Positions 22,959 through 37,139 are shown, counted from the stretch's first letter. The stretch is 64,000 bases of DNA from Phyllostachys edulis (GCA_036346405.1 CM070567.1:43629470-43693469), one strand, 5' to 3'. The notes: generated from the letters alone by a model not told the origin. Translations and numbers: made by a program.

Positions 22959-24835
22959 ATGGAGGAAAACTTCATCCACGTATCTGGCAACACCCATGGT
23001 TCCTCTAGGGCCATTGCTAAGGCACCATCGCCCACCGAGTCCACATCCGCTGGCTCCACGCTGGTCGTGTCTTCGTCCACAAGTGTCGCTATGGACGAGT
23101 ACTATCCCGAGCCTGTCTCCCTTGGAGGAGGAAATTCAGAAGATTCCTGGAGCCCAGCATTTCTTGATGATCTCACTGGCAGCCTCCACACTAAAGGCCT
23201 GGAGAGAATATCTAGGGAGAATATTCTATTCACCCTACAATACAACTCGTCCTCTTCCTCAGAGGACGAGGGCATGTTCACCCCTTCTGCCTGTTCCGGT
23301 GGTCATCAGGTCGCCGCCATCGGTGACAATCAACCCAATCCTAGCAATAATCCCGAAGCAACAGGGCAACGCCAGGAGCGGGAAGAACGATAACGCCTCC
23401 AACGATAGGAAGAGGCCCGACAAGCCGAGATACGTACCACCACACAAGCGCACATCTCACAGGTTCATGACCTCTACTACCTAGATGCCCATGGCTCCTC
23501 AGCGAAGGCACCACCGCCAGCGATGCATACGCCACCACCACGGACAACGATGGTAAGAGATCTAAATGCCTTACCAACCCCCATGCAGGAGGATTCCCCT
23601 GTAGAGCGCGTTCGCTATTTAGCAAGCGCCATCGCACGTCCTCCGGAAGGATTGACTCTGAAGCAAGGAGTGCAAGTAATACGTGAAATTGCATAGGAGA
23701 TACAAGATGCGGCGGAGAACATTTCTGCCCAATCGCCCACTGTACTTTTTCAAACGGACTCACACCTAGAAGGTTTCTCAATTGGATGCCGAAGGCAGAG
23801 TCAAAATTATGATGCTCTTGGCCGTCATGTTCAAGGCCAAGGTGAGCGTGACACCTGTTTTTGGGACATAGTAGATACCCTAGATCTCCTGTTTGTCATA
23901 ATAATCATCGTAATACATGACAATGTGTTGGACCCTATGCAGGTTGCAAAGCTTTTTCCCCCAGACTGGGGGACGTTACCTGGCCGAAGAAATTCAAGCC
24001 AGGGAGTATGGAGACTTTTGACGGGACACAAAACCCGTCAGAGTTCCTCTAAGTCTACACTACCGCCATCCAGGCTATTAGAGGCGATGATAAGGTAATG
24101 GCTAATTATATCCCCACAATCTTAAAAGGTTCCGCTAGGACCTGGTTATTCAACCAACCTGAAGGATCCATATATAACTGGGAGATGCTTTGTAATGCAT
24201 TACAAAAATAACTTTAAAAGTTGTTATGCAAAACCGGGAAAGGAGGAAGATTTACATCGGCTCCGCCAAACCCCCGAGGAAAATCTACGAAAATTTGTAA
24301 AATGTTTTATAGAAGTCCGTAATACTATCCCAAATATTTCTGATGACTCTATGATTAGAGCTTTTAAACAGGCGGTGATATATCGAAGGTTCACATAAGA
24401 CCTCAACATCAACCCGCCCAGGTCCGTGTCGGAACTCTTCGACATGGCACATCGGTACTCCTATGCTAATGAGGCAGTGGAGTGGAATCAAATGGTGGAT
24501 AAGGGGACCACCCCTCCTCAATCAGGCTTCGAGGATGTAAAAGAAAAGAAATCCAAGAGGTCCGAAGGCTCCGCGAGTAGCAGAGGAAAACCCAAGGGGA
24601 AGGAGAAGGGAAGGTCCAAGCAGTCCACCAGGGAGGTTGCAGCAGTTGACCGGCGACAACCCTACGACAAAAACAAAGGTCCTTGGACCAAGAGGAGGCA
24701 ACGAGGTCGTTCAAACGGCCATGTTACCCCACAACCTGTGAATACGTCCAGGAGCAATGAGCACTGGTGCCCATTGCATAAAGTCTCTGGTCATGACCTC
24801 CACAACTGCCATACTTGGCAGAAGCAAACGGAGGA
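22959..24835 (+). pseudogene. Gag of the Tat/Grande-like element, broken
   Basis: The first frame (22959-23393) encodes an acidic, serine-rich N-terminus. The gag core appears in pieces near 24015-24400: a segment around PSEFL, then ILKGSARTWLFNQP, then TPEENLRKFVKCFIEVRN. The following frame (24426-25238) has a lysine/arginine-rich basic stretch and a zinc-knuckle-like WCPLHKVSGHDLHNC with C/H spacing of the sort seen in Tat-lineage gag. Several stops and frame changes show it is dead. Confidence 0.75.
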
Positions 24836-27800
24836 TTATTACGATGGGAAAGGTCCAATGCCTATCCCACCAGAAGGTAACGGACCACCGGTGGTCCAAA
24901 GTAACGACAAAGACATGGAAATGTCGTTTCAAAGGACAGATCAGCACGTCAATGTCATTTACAGGGGTTCTACTAGCTACACCTCCAAGCGGCAGTACAA
25001 GGTAGCATGGAGGTACGTCAACAACATTGAGGTCCCACTTGGTCGTCCGGAATACCCTAAGTGGTCAGAGACTTCCCTAACCTTCACAAAGGAGGACGTC
25101 CCTAAAGGTATGTCCACTTCTCGTAAATTAACATTAGTAGTTTCTCCTACCATAAGTAATTGTAGAGTTGGGAGGATACTAATAGATAGTGGTAGTTCTT
25201 TAGACCTGCTATTTATTAGTACCTTAGATGAGATGTAAATTCCTCGTTCTAAGATTAAACCAATGACAAGTCCCTTCTATGGGATAGTGTCGAGTATGTT
25301 TGTTACACCAAAAGGGCAAGTAGTTTTACCAGTAACTTTTGGTACAACTACTAATTTTTGAACTGGGTTAATCACTTTCGAAGTGGTTGATTTTGAGTCT
25401 ACCTATAATGCTATTTTGGGAAGACCGTTTCTAACAAAGTTCATGGCAGCTACACACCACGCCTACCAGAAGATTAAGATCCCTAGGCCAAAGGGCGTGA
25501 TCATAGTGCAAGGTGACTAGGCTATCACTCTTTCATGTGATCATAAGTCATTGGAACTTGTCGATCAATTACCTCTAAAGGATCTTACTTTGGAGGATAA
25601 AGCAGGGAAGGCCACGAAAATCAAGGCTACTCCTCAGCCTAGCGAGGAAGTAAAGGTTGTACCACTCAGCCCCCGAGGACCAATCCAAGACAGTTCGGAT
25701 TAGCGCGGGACTAAGTGAGAAATAGGAAGAATCCAAGACAGTTCGGATTAGCGCGGGACTAAGTGAGAAATAGGAAGACGATCTCCTCACCTTCCTCCAA
25801 GCCAACTCGAATGTCTTTGCGTGGAAGCCATCTGATATGCCTGGAGTCCCAAGGGAGGTGATTGAGCACAGGCTAGCCATTTAGCCTGAGAAAAAACCGA
25901 TCAAACAAAGACTAAGACGTTTCACCCTGGATCGTCAAGAAGCCATGCCATCAGAGCAGAGCTCGATAAACTTCTTGAAGTTGGCTTCATTCGGGAGGTT
26001 GATCACCCCGAATGGCTTGCAAACCCGGTCCTGGTCAAGAAATCTAATGGTAAGTGGCGCATGTGCGTTGATTTTACCAGTTTAGATATTGTTTGCCCAA
26101 AGGATGACTTCCCTTTGTCTCGTATTGATCAATTAGTTGATTCTACTGTGTGTTTCAAACTGATGATTTTTCTTGATGCTTATTCCGGATATCATTAGAT
26201 CAGCATGGCGAAAGAAGATGAAGAAAAGATTGCCCTCATCACTCCCTTCAGCGTCTACTGCTATGTCAAGATGTCGTTCAGGTTAAAAAAATGTTGGGGC
26301 CACGTACCAGCGTTTGATGCAGAAAACCTTCAGCAATCAGTTGAGGTGTAACTTAGAGGCCTACGTAGATGACCTCGTTGTAAAAAGTAGTACTAAGAAT
26401 GACCATTTGAAGGATCTCACAGAGACCTACGAGAATGTAAATAAACATGGAATAAAGCTTAATCCCGAAAAGTGTACTTTTGGGGGTTAATTCTAGCAAA
26501 TTGCTTGGTTTCCTTGTTTGTTCTCATGGGATTGAAGTTAATCCCGAGAAAATTCGAGCCATTGAACAATTACGACCACTTTCCACTGTGAAGGAGGTCC
26601 AAGCCTTAACTGGTTGAATGACGGCTCTTAGTCATTTCATTTCTCGATCGGGAGAACGTGATTTATCTTTCTTTAAGGTGATCCGCGAGAGTAATAAGGA
26701 GTTTCAATGGTCCGAAGAAGCTAACAAAACCTTTGAAGGCTTAAAAGCTTATCTCTCAAATCCTCCAGTATTGGTTTCGCCTTTAAAGGGTGAACCTTTA
26801 CTAGTTTACTTGGCAACAAATGCCAAATGTGGTCAGCGTAGGGCTTATTACAGAAAGAGGGGGGTCTCAACGACCCATCTACAATGTAAGTTAGGTTTTA
26901 CACGGACCGAAGGAGAGATACCCTGAGGTCTAAAAACTAATTTATGCTCTTCTGATGACTTCCAAAAAACTAAGACATTATTTTCAATCTCACAAAATCA
27001 TAGTACATTCATCGTTTCCTCTTGGAAATATACTTCATAATCAAGAAGTAACAGGTCGCATAGCCAAGTGGGCAGTAGAACTTGGAGAGTTTGATCTCTA
27101 TTTTACTGCCCGAACAGCCATAAAAAGCCAAGTACTTGCTAACTTTGTGGCTGAATGGACAAACACTGAGGATCAACCTCAATTAAGTCCAAGGCCATAT
27201 GACCATTGGATACTGTATTTTGATGACTCCCACAAGCTTAAAGGCTCGGGGGCTAGGATTTTTTTAATAACACCACAGGGTGATCAACTTCAGTATGTCA
27301 TACTGTTTGTATTCTCTACCACTAACAATATGGCAGAGTATGAAGGACTTCTAGCCGGGCTTCGAGCAGCCAAATCCCTCGGTGTCTGTTGGCTTTTAGT
27401 GAAGGGAGATTCGCAATTAGTCGTAAACCAGGTATCAAAGGAATACAGTTGTTCCAATGAGATAATGGCTCAATACCTGGGTCAAGTGAGGAAGTTGAAA
27501 AAACACTCCAAGGACTTCGAAGTCCAACATATACCGCGCAAGGAAAACTCCTTAGCGGACCAGTTATCGAAATTGGGTTCCTCACGAACACCTGTTCCAA
27601 CAGGTGTCTTTCTTGAATACCTTACAAAACCTTCAATAGAAACAGGTTCGACCACCTCAAAGGTCATAGTCATCGAGCAAGATGCGAAGTGGATGAAATC
27701 ATTGACCACTTATCTTGCATCAAGGACATTGCTCGATGATCCTCAACAGAAGGATAGGTTAATTCGAAGAGCACGCATGTACAAACTAGTCAAAGGATCA

Positions 27801-30800
27801 TTGTACAAGAAGGGAGCACATGGTGTTCTTATGCGTTGTATATCCCAAGACTCTGGGATAAAATTATTAAAAGAAATCCTTGGGGGCTTTTGTGGTACAC
27901 ACGCATCCTATAGAACTCTGGTTGGCAAAGCTTTTCGGCAAGGGTATTACTGGCCTAACGCTCTTCAAGATGCCATGCATCTTGTTAAGATCTGTGAGCA
28001 GTGTCAGTTCCATGCCAAGCAAGTGCACCAGCCATCTTATCAATTACAAACTATTCCCTTGTCATGGCCTTTTTCGACTTGGAGTATCGACATAGTTGGA
28101 CCGCTACTATGAGAACCCGGGGTATTTAACTTGTAATACTCAACCATCAGGATGGTTCTAGAATTACAAATCAAATATCTTGACTTTCGGCGTATATGTA
28201 CTTCCCAGAAGTGCAGTACACATACCCCATACAAAAATTATGCATCAATTCCATTCAACACATAGATTCCAAAGTACAACTAAGCAATTCAAAAGACATA
28301 CAATAAAGAGTTATTACAAAAGGGGCCAACCGGCCAAATGACAACTAAAGAGTTAGATAACAGCGGAAGCAAATAGCCATAAGATGGCGATAAATAAAAG
28401 CCAATTAGTGTGCCTTTAACCCACAAGGCAACCAACCGGGCCACCAACCTAGTCGTCAAACCCGCCGCACATCTCACAAAAGTGGATCCCTTGGGGATCA
28501 GCTTCCTCCTCTGCAACAATTAGTTAAGCATAACAAATGAGTACAAAAATGTACTCGCAAGACTTACATGTAGAGTAACAGGCCTATACATAGCTACATG
28601 CAAGCTTATTTGAGTGGAGCTACATGCAAACTTATTTGAGTGGAGGAGGCTCTAGACTCATTTTCAGCATAAAACAAGTTTTTATTTGCAATAATGTAAT
28701 AGATTTAAAGCAATTTTACAATCTATTTTTATTTGATAAAAACAGCGAGATACCAAGTAACAATAATAACAAGAATAACAAGACATCCTGGAAGTGGCTA
28801 ACCTAATAGCCACCACAACAATAGCATGAATTCCACATTCATACCACCCACATCAAGTTTTAATTAAATGTTATAGTCTAGTTCTCACGGGGCGTATCCA
28901 AGCGTGTCCATAACCTAGGATGAGGCTATTCGAATAGTTTGAACCCTGCAGGGGTGTACCAATGTACCCACACGTCAGACCACTCCTTATTGCCACGTGA
29001 TAAAGCACACTTCCTTTGGTATGCCGGCAGAGCTGAGTCCTACGAGACATTTCCAATATTGTGTATTAACTACGAGTCGCCCATATGGAAGAAGCCCATA
29101 TGTTGATACAGAGTCATCAAAGATGCTCACCGCCTTACAAAGGACGATGCTCCTTGCAGTGGATAACCTCCACCACTGCTCACCCAAACACACACAAGTT
29201 TTTTTCAACACAACGCACACAACCACCATGCGACCGGAGCTAACACACGCCAAAGTACTAAGTCAAGAGAGGTTCCATATGCCTCTCATGTGGTTAATCA
29301 CGCAAATTACTTCGATGCGGTGGCGCAAGTAACTCGATCCTTGATTGACTTGGGCACCATTCCATCACACCATAAGATCACACCATCAACCATTGTGCCC
29401 AAGTCTCAAACATTTCATTTTCAGTTTCAGTTTTTGACTTTACAAAGTAACAAAGCACAAAGTGCTGAGCATAATGATAGTAATAATTTTGTGTGATCAA
29501 AGTTATCGACTAAGTCGATAACTGCCCAATTCTACAGGTAGCTAAGCATTTCAAAGCATGACACCGAGAGACAATAAAAGAGCATAATTCAACCACCGGG
29601 CTCTAATTCACCGGCGAGATTAATACCTTATGTTTACTGGCAGGGGATGAACAATTTAAGGGCAACCATGCAATAGGAATAGCTACCTCTAATTGGGAAA
29701 ATAAACTTTGACACAAAAGCATGCATACATACAATTTGTAAACAAAGTATTAGACTTGAAAGTAATGGGACATTTATGATCAAACTGCTTGCCTTGCTAG
29801 GGATGATTATCTTGCTACATAGGATCACTCTCGTATACAATAGGATCGTCAGAACCTACCGAAAGAATTCAAAAGCACAATAAGAACGAATAACACCGAA
29901 AAGACCCAAAAATTCAAAGTTATCCAAAAATCATGCAAAATTCACAGAAGGTAGAGCATGATTTTAGGTGAATTTATCGATAATAATCAATTGATTTGGA
30001 TACTCTATGCAAAAGTTATGACAGTTTGAATGTCAGTTTTCCAGAAAATCCAAAGAAATTGCTATCGGTTACTGTTCATACGAATTAATTATTTTGGTGA
30101 AAATTTTCAGAGCAGTGGTGTACTTGAAATTTTTATGGTAGGCAGAGCTCCACATGAGATGAACAACAGAATTTGATTCACCTCATTTGGAGCTAAGATG
30201 AATTTTCTATGATTTTTCAAAGTCATGAAAGTGGTACACAAGTTACATGTAAAATAAGGTTTTCAGTAATAGAATCATGCTCACCACCTATTTTACAATA
30301 AACTACACTAACAAAAGATTCCAACAAAATTGAGTTTACTAAATTTGGAGTTACAGAGAAATACTTATGCATTTTTGAAGTTCAAGCAATTTTTAATGCA
30401 ACAATATTACTAATCCTAAAGTAATTTTGCCAAAAGTGTTTTCTGTAATAGTAACATGATTCAACCCATTTTTATGTTAAAGTACATTTAAAAAGGAAAC
30501 TAACAAAATTTGAATCATCAATTTTAGAGCTAAAATGAATTACTTATGCAATTTTGAAGTTTAACCAATTTTCAGTTCATAAATAAAGCATTTCGGAATT
30601 CATATAACATAAAATACTTTTTATACCCAGGCCAACTTAGCCACAGCCACTGACTAGCGGGGCCAATGAATAGTGCCATTTTCTATTTTCCATTTAAATT
30701 CAGGTTAAAACCGACAGGTGGGACCCGCTTGTCATAGACTTGGTCCATGTGCATAGTGCATAGACCGAGAATCTATGAGCCCAGCCTACGGTCCATGGTC

Positions 30801-33505
30801 CAACTACTGCGCACTTAAAGTCTCGGGCCCACATGTAAGCCAGACAAGAAATCTGCTAATCAATGGATTTCCGACAAAGATTGGGTTTTAAATACTAATC
30901 ATTACACTTAATGCTAATGATCTGCTACAGTGGTGGTCGGAACAAGCCACGCCCTTCGGCCATTGCCGGTCGCGATCTTCCCGTGAAACGCCGGTGAGCG
31001 AGAACACGGCAACAAGGTTGGTGGTCAAAATGGAAAGCCCGCTACCACGCTCAAGACTCGACAAAGACGAGCAAAGCGGCAATGGCGCTCTGAATAAGGC
31101 ACAACGCGGAAAAAGAGACTCCCGCGGCAAAATAGCGCGTGCACAGGCAACAGGGGGGTTCCAAAGACTCACCATGATGACCCGGAGGTGGGAAGGCTGC
31201 CGGAGTTGAGCCGGTGATGAGACATCGAGGCGGCAGCGGCACCTCACCGAGGAGAGCTCAACCAGAGCCAATTGGGCCAGAACTGGAGGCATGGAGAGCA
31301 TCAGTAGGGTCCATAGATGGTGTGCGAGCGAGGAATCGACAAGAGGCTCACCTCACCGGAGATGGGGAAGAAAAGAAGCTTCACGGCCGAAAATGGAACA
31401 AGCTTCTAATTCCCGGGACCCTGTGAATCGACGGCCAAATTGCATGAGGGGAAATACTAACCAAGCCAAGGCATGCATGGTGACGCACTTAAGCAAGGAT
31501 AATACTCACCGGGGCACGGAGTTGGCACGGCGGCGGCTTCGGGAGTGTGCTCTGGAGCAGCAGGGAGCACGCCTCGCCTCCTCGAGCTACACAAGAAGAC
31601 AAGGGCTCAAACCGGCGCAGAAGGAAGCGGTGAAGGAAGAGGAAGAAGGGGGAACCACGCGGAGGAAGCTCACCCTAAAGCTGTGCTCAAGCCAGTGCCT
31701 CCCTCCTCAGCCACCGAGAGGAGGAATGGCTTCCAACGGGCAAGAGAGGGGGTATTATCCCCAGGCGACGACGGAAATAGGAGCGGCATCAACCGGCTGA
31801 GCTAGCGATTGGCCGAGAGGGGTGGCAGATTCACGGCATGCCTGCGCGTTGACGGAGGCGGCAGAGCGGCGCGACGACATGGCGCACGAGTTCTGCGCAA
31901 GCGCCAGCGCGAGGAGGAAGACACGACTGACCGGTGGGGCCGCAGCATCAGCGACACAGTCGCGAGCGCGAGATCGAGCGAAAGGGGTCGGCGTGGGCCG
32001 TTGGATTGAGATCCAACGGTCGACGTTGCGCGAGACGTTTTATTACCAGGCCGAAGCGGTACGCGATCAGGACCATTGGGTTCCCATCCGACGGCTCACG
32101 CGAGGTGCGGGTTAGGTGACTCGGTCGAGCCAAGTCGGCTTGGTCGGACTTGAGTCTAGTTCGAGTCAGAGGAATAGTGATTTCAAATTTTGATTTAAGA
32201 AGGCTGAGAAGATAGGGAATTTTCGGAGGTAGCTCCGAAGCTCCAAAAATTCTGAAATTTTTATGGAAGCTTGCTGGATCAAAGGAAAACCTTGCATAAT
32301 TTTTCTAGGAATTTTCATGCATTGAATTGCTCTCTAGAAAATTCACAATAGGCTGCCCTAGGGGTTTGACCAGAGTTCAAACTGGTTTGACTAGCTCTTT
32401 AGAAATAGCAAATAAAATCTGAAAATTATGAAATTTCTCATAGAGGTTCCTAGGATGATCTAGAAGCTAGGAAAAATATTTTCAGGGGATTATCACAAGA
32501 TTTGATCATGGATTTTTCAAGGACAATAGCTTCCATCAATAGAAACATCGATCTTAGAAAATAGGAAACCCTAGGGAAAATTCCCAGGAAATTCCAAATG
32601 ACATCATGAGGCATCAAAAGTTTTAATCTATCCTCATTTTTATATATTTGAAACACACACCATTGTTTGGGATGTTACAGCTACCACAAAAACCGAATGG
32701 GTATAAATTCTTGTACATGGCTATTGATACATTCACTAAGTGGATAGAAGCTGAGCTAGTCATTTGCATAACGGCTGCGGTAGCAAAAAAAATTCTTTAT
32801 ATGAAACATTGTAACGAGATTTGGAGTACCCAGTCGTCTTATTACAGATAACGGGAGCCAGTTTATTAGTGAGGTGTTTCAAGATTATTGTGATGAAATT
32901 GGCACTAAAATTTACTTTGCCTCTATGGCGCATCCACAGAGCAATGGAGCAGTAGAAAGGGTCAATGGTCAGATTATGCAAGGTATTACAAACAGAGTTT
33001 TTAATCGCCTTTAGGCATGCTCAAGGAATTGGATGGAAGAATTTTTCTGTCTTATGGGCATTGCGCACTACTACCACTAGAGCAACTGGTGAGACACCAT
33101 TCACACTAGTTTACGATGTAGAAGAAGTATTACCTACTGAGATTCAGCTAGGTTCAACACGCATAGACCTCCTAGATCAAATAAATCAGGGAGATTTATG
33201 TGAAGAAGATGTCAATATGTTGGAAGAAAGACATGATCGAGCACTGTTAAAATCGGCTACCTACCTGCAAGGGCAGAGACGCTACTATAACAGAAGAGTT
33301 CATCCAAGAATGCTTCATGTGGGCGACATGGTCCTGAGATGAATCCAGAACCAAACCAACTTGAACAAATTATCCTCTAAATGAGAGGGTTCATATATTG
33401 TAGTCTCTATCACTAAGCTAGGATCAGTTAGATTGGCCATGGAGGATGGTCGTGTTTTATCTAACATATGGAACATTGAACATCTTTGCAAATTCTATGT
33501 ATAAG
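24836..33505 (+). pseudogene. Pol of the Tat/Grande-like gypsy element (PR-RT-RH-IN), split by a solo LTR
   Basis: Domains follow gypsy order. The protease has ILIDSGSSLDLLF (25174-25212). RT covers about 25980-26480, with KSNGKWRMCVDF, FLDAYSGYH and YVDDLVV. RNase H is in 26955-27600, with YFDDSH where DGS is usual, then NNMAEYEGLLAGLRAAKSLG and a GDSQLV motif. The integrase HHCC region is about 27895-28000 (GTHASYR, CEQCQFH). Pol breaks at 28103-28107 and resumes at 32680, where integrase continues to a stop at about 33503. A 48-bp in-frame tandem duplication lies at 25683-25778. Many stops and frameshifts are present, including a stop inside the RT core. Confidence 0.85.
28108..32679 (-). 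mobile_element. LTR E: solo long gypsy LTR (minus strand) inside pol
   Basis: On the minus strand it starts TGTAACATCCCAAACAATGG at 32679 and ends near 28108. The flanks carry the 5-bp direct repeat GCTAC (28103-28107 and 32680-32684), and the integrase frame runs on correctly once the insert and one repeat are removed. The terminal dinucleotide reads TA instead of CA, a single transition. No internal retroelement sequence is present, so it is a solo LTR of 4572 bp. It contains the hairpins described in findings (28192-28225, 28537-28554, 29501-29523). A 26-bp direct duplication sits at about 28592-28644. The frames between 30888 and 32133 are compositional. Confidence 0.85.
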
Positions 33506-34047
33506 TATCTTTTTTCTATATTATATAATTTTAGTTATCATTTTGCTGTCAGTATTATATTAATTTTTTTGACATAAATTTTTTCGTATCATTTCACATA
33601 CATGATCTCAATCTTTTCCATCATTTACATAAGTGCTTACGGTCGATCAAATTCGCTCATGGGTCATAGTATCTTTACTTATCAAATGACCATCGGCACA
33701 CATTTGGGAAATGACAACTGTTTGGGACCTCTTCTATAAGCCAATTCTCATTGCATAAGAGCCCAACAGTCTGACTTCATCTTTCTGAATACACACTGGT
33801 CCGAATTATTAATTTTGTAACAGATGTCCTGGTCCTAAAGCTTTTGTTCACCCAAAACACTTCTCCCATCGCCAGACACAGTGGTGCAAGTGGGGGGCTA
33901 CACATAACAAAATATACGGAATTTTACTTGCAAAAATAATTTAATTTGCAAAATCAAGTCAGTCAACCTCCGACAAATAATTACTATTATCATACACCAA
34001 ATCTCTTCATTATTCCATACAAATTAAGCATGTATATCACTACATTG
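33506..34047. other. Non-coding spacer after pol of the Tat-like element
   Basis: AT-rich sequence between the end of pol and the antisense gene. I see no gene, LTR or repeat in it. A GTGGTGCAAGTGGGGGGCTA purine-rich word at about 33882-33901 could be a polypurine tract, but no LTR start follows. Confidence 0.4.
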
Positions 34048-37000
34048 TCATTTTTGTACGCTTGAGCCAGGAGCACTTGAGGGAAGGGCAGGAGCACTAG
34101 CTACAATATTCTTGATGATCTCTACCACCACTCGTGAGATCCTAGCTTGAGCCGCAACACCTGCTTCTTTTGTCCTAAACTTGGGCACAGGGACAAGCTT
34201 CTGGAGATTGACAGAATCCCCATAAAGGAGATCAATCTTCAATAAAACTCGATTTAAAGCTTGACTCATTGCCCTTGTCAAAGATTGATATATGGTATTC
34301 TTCATAGCAAGTATGTGTTTTTGAATATATTTGATTTGAGCATAGATATAATTTCTAAGGTCATCTTGGTCGCAAGAGGAGTTATCGGAGCCTTCAGATG
34401 TTCTGCGATCTCTCAAAGAGAAGTTGAGATCTGAGAAAAGCTATTTCTAGTAACCATTTTAATTTCCTTGCCAACCTTCATTAAGGTTTTCACCTTCTTT
34501 TCAAGTTCTTGTATGGCAGTACGACTCCTTTTCTCTACTTCCTTCTAGTCTTGAATCTGAAGGTCTTGGTTAGAAGAGGTCTTCTGAAGATCCTCTTTTT
34601 CCTTTTCTAGTTCTGAGAAAGAACAAAAAAGAGAGAATAAAACTTGTGCATTGCATATAATAGATCAAACGCTCTGTAAGAAACAAAGAGAGGTCCCTTA
34701 CCTTCCTTTTCCTTAATGAGTATCTTGTTCTATTCAAAGAGATCATGACTTTCTCTAGATTGTCTGCCTAGGACCCCTTGTAACTTCTCATTCTTCTGAG
34801 TCAAGAGGCGGATTTCTTCAATTTCTCTACCATGAGCGCCGCACTCTTCTCAGATACCACAGATAATTTTAATTTGAGAGCTTGAAATACAAACTCAGTA
34901 TTTTCTTGTCCGGCTTTCGCTAGTAAACACTCCCTATAAAGTAAACAAAGGCAAAAGTTATTTATTTAATTAGAGTCTTACAATTGAATAATGACTTCTT
35001 GTACTCACTTCTCTTTTTTCTCTACAAAAGTTTTGATCTCCTCTACCATGTCAATATTGACTCTCTAGCACCTTTTGACAGATGTCATGAGGTCCTAGAG
35101 GTTTTTCTTCTCAGCTCTGGGAGGCGAACGTTCCAGAGGAATCTCATACTCAGGCTGATCTAGTTGAACCAGACGAAAAACTCCTCTGGTTGGATCAGTA
35201 CTGATACTTTGCGGCTCCTAAGACATTCTATGAGTCAGGACTGTACTGGTAAATTTAAAGCAAATTTACTAAGATAAGAGGTTTACCAAGGTATGATCTT
35301 CTTCATCTTGAGCTTCGGTGGTCTCTTGGACCACCTCTTCTGTTTGACCCTCTTGAGAGGCCTTCTCAGTTTGGACCTCCATGTCCTGTGGCATCCCCTT
35401 GGATGTCCCAGTAGTCATTGTTAGGACATTCTGGACCACTTCCTCAGCAATCCTAGGAGGTACTTCCATCGGTGGAATCTCTTCTGCTGGGGATTCCACT
35501 GTTGCCAATACGATTGATGGTGACATTTGCTCCTAAGCTGTCAATTGTCCCCTTTTTGGGTCCAATGGCAAATCAAGGCTAAAGAGAAAAGAAAGGATTA
35601 GTCATTTTAAAAACAAAATTATAAAGTTATAATCGAAGAACTTACTCGATCTCGAAGCTACTTTCGCTAAAGTGCGACATAAAATCCTCATTTACAGTGA
35701 AAGTGGGTTCTCTCCTTTGCTCTGACAAGGAGGGAACTAAGGCCAGGGAGGCCCTTGGCCTTGGAACCCTCTGAAGAGGGACCTTCTCTTTTGACTTTTC
35801 TGATGATCCTTCATCCTGGACCACCCCAGCCAAGAAAGTTGATATAGAAGACATTGGCTGGGGGTTAGAGGCATATCGGGAAATAGAAGTCTTAACTTTT
35901 GTTTTCAATACCTCTCGGGTAGAAGATCTTGGAGGAGTTGGAACTGAAGCAAGAGGTCTTGGAGAAGCTAAAGTTGAAGCTGGAGTGGGTTTTATCTTCT
36001 TTGGCGCAATAGGAGGTCTGGAGGTAATCCTTGCACTCTTTTCCAAAGAAGGAGAAGAGCTCGCACCGACATCTGAGATGTGACGTTTCTTTATGTCGTC
36101 TATCCTGAAACATATAAATTAAACATGAGCAAATTCACTTCTTATGTCTAGTTAATTTCTATGAATACTTACCACTATGCGATCTTTCCTAAGTGATAAA
36201 GTCGCCCCAATCAAGCTTGGGAGCTGCTTCTCTATATCGATCGGTTCCTTTTCTAGAACCCAATCCTTTAACAGGACTAAGGTCCTAGCTAGGACCTCAT
36301 CGTTTGAAAGGGCAGTAGTATAATAAAAATTACTTTACTTTAACTGTGAAAGTTTAGTTTGAGTAAAAATATGAATAAGATGTTACCATTTCCAGGGACA
36401 TTGCAATTGCAAGATAGTATTTCTTTCTTCTGAAGGGGGAAGATCTGGTTCTTAAGGAAGTCATAGACGATCTTTCGTCCAGTTAGACCTCCCTCTACCA
36501 GGTTGCTGATCACCTGGACCACTCTCTTCTCATCATCTGAGAGCTTGATCTCCTTGTCAGCAGCTCGGTTTTTTTTAGGACCACTATGGTGGTGCATTAT
36601 GATTGTAAGTGATTCTACTCTCTTTCAGAACTTCAGAATAAAACCATTCCTTGCTGCATGTCTGGCTGACATCTTTGTTAGCCAAGAAGGGGAACTTCAT
36701 CATGCTGGCATCTTGAAATTTATAATAAAAAGGAGCCCAATGCACCAGCACCTTTCTTATTGCGAGTGATTTGGTAATAAAACCTAAACAAACGCAGACT
36801 AGGGGTTATCCCTAAAAACGCCTCAAACATGTGGGCAAAAACACTAAGTACCAGAACTGAATTCGGTACATGGTGAACCAATTCAATCCCATAATGATTA
36901 AAAACTTCGATCAAGAAATCACTCTCGGGCAAGCGAAGATCTACCCGGAGGTAGAGCATGAAAAGTACCGTGAAACCGACCGGAGGATTTGGTTCAATAT

Positions 37001-37139
37001 CTCTCCCCGGTGCACACCACTCGATAAGAGCCTTCTTCGGTAGATGCCCGTCTTGGTCCAGTCCTTTGACACTTAAGCTTCTATTTGGCCAATCGGCCCT
37101 TATGATGTAATTATTGTAACCGCTTAAGTCATGCACCAT
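34048..37139 (-). pseudogene. Antisense gene of the Tat/Grande-like element ('putative gypsy-type transposon' domain)
   Basis: Open pieces read leftwards: from about 37139 to 36720, 36340-36597, 35642-36046, 35269-35526 and 34048-34416. The first holds PVGFTVLFMLYLRVDLRLPE and a FNHYGIELVHHVPNSVLVLS segment, matching the domain that grass annotations call 'putative gypsy type transposon'. Later pieces are rich in Ser/Pro/Lys, with coiled-coil-like stretches near 34050-34400. The Tat-lineage element Grande is known for a gene of this kind downstream of pol on the opposite strand. Its function is unknown. The start was lost where the LTR B fragment begins at about 37140. Confidence 0.6.

Noticed and set aside
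30600..30860. Separate gene-like GC block
   Set aside because: It is the GGGCCC/GTGGACC block of LTR E, matched at 60-190, 4480-4600 and 42280-42420.
31291..31805. 169-codon ORF and overlapping frames
   Set aside because: Inside solo LTR E, opposite to its sense strand, GC-rich composition, no domain.
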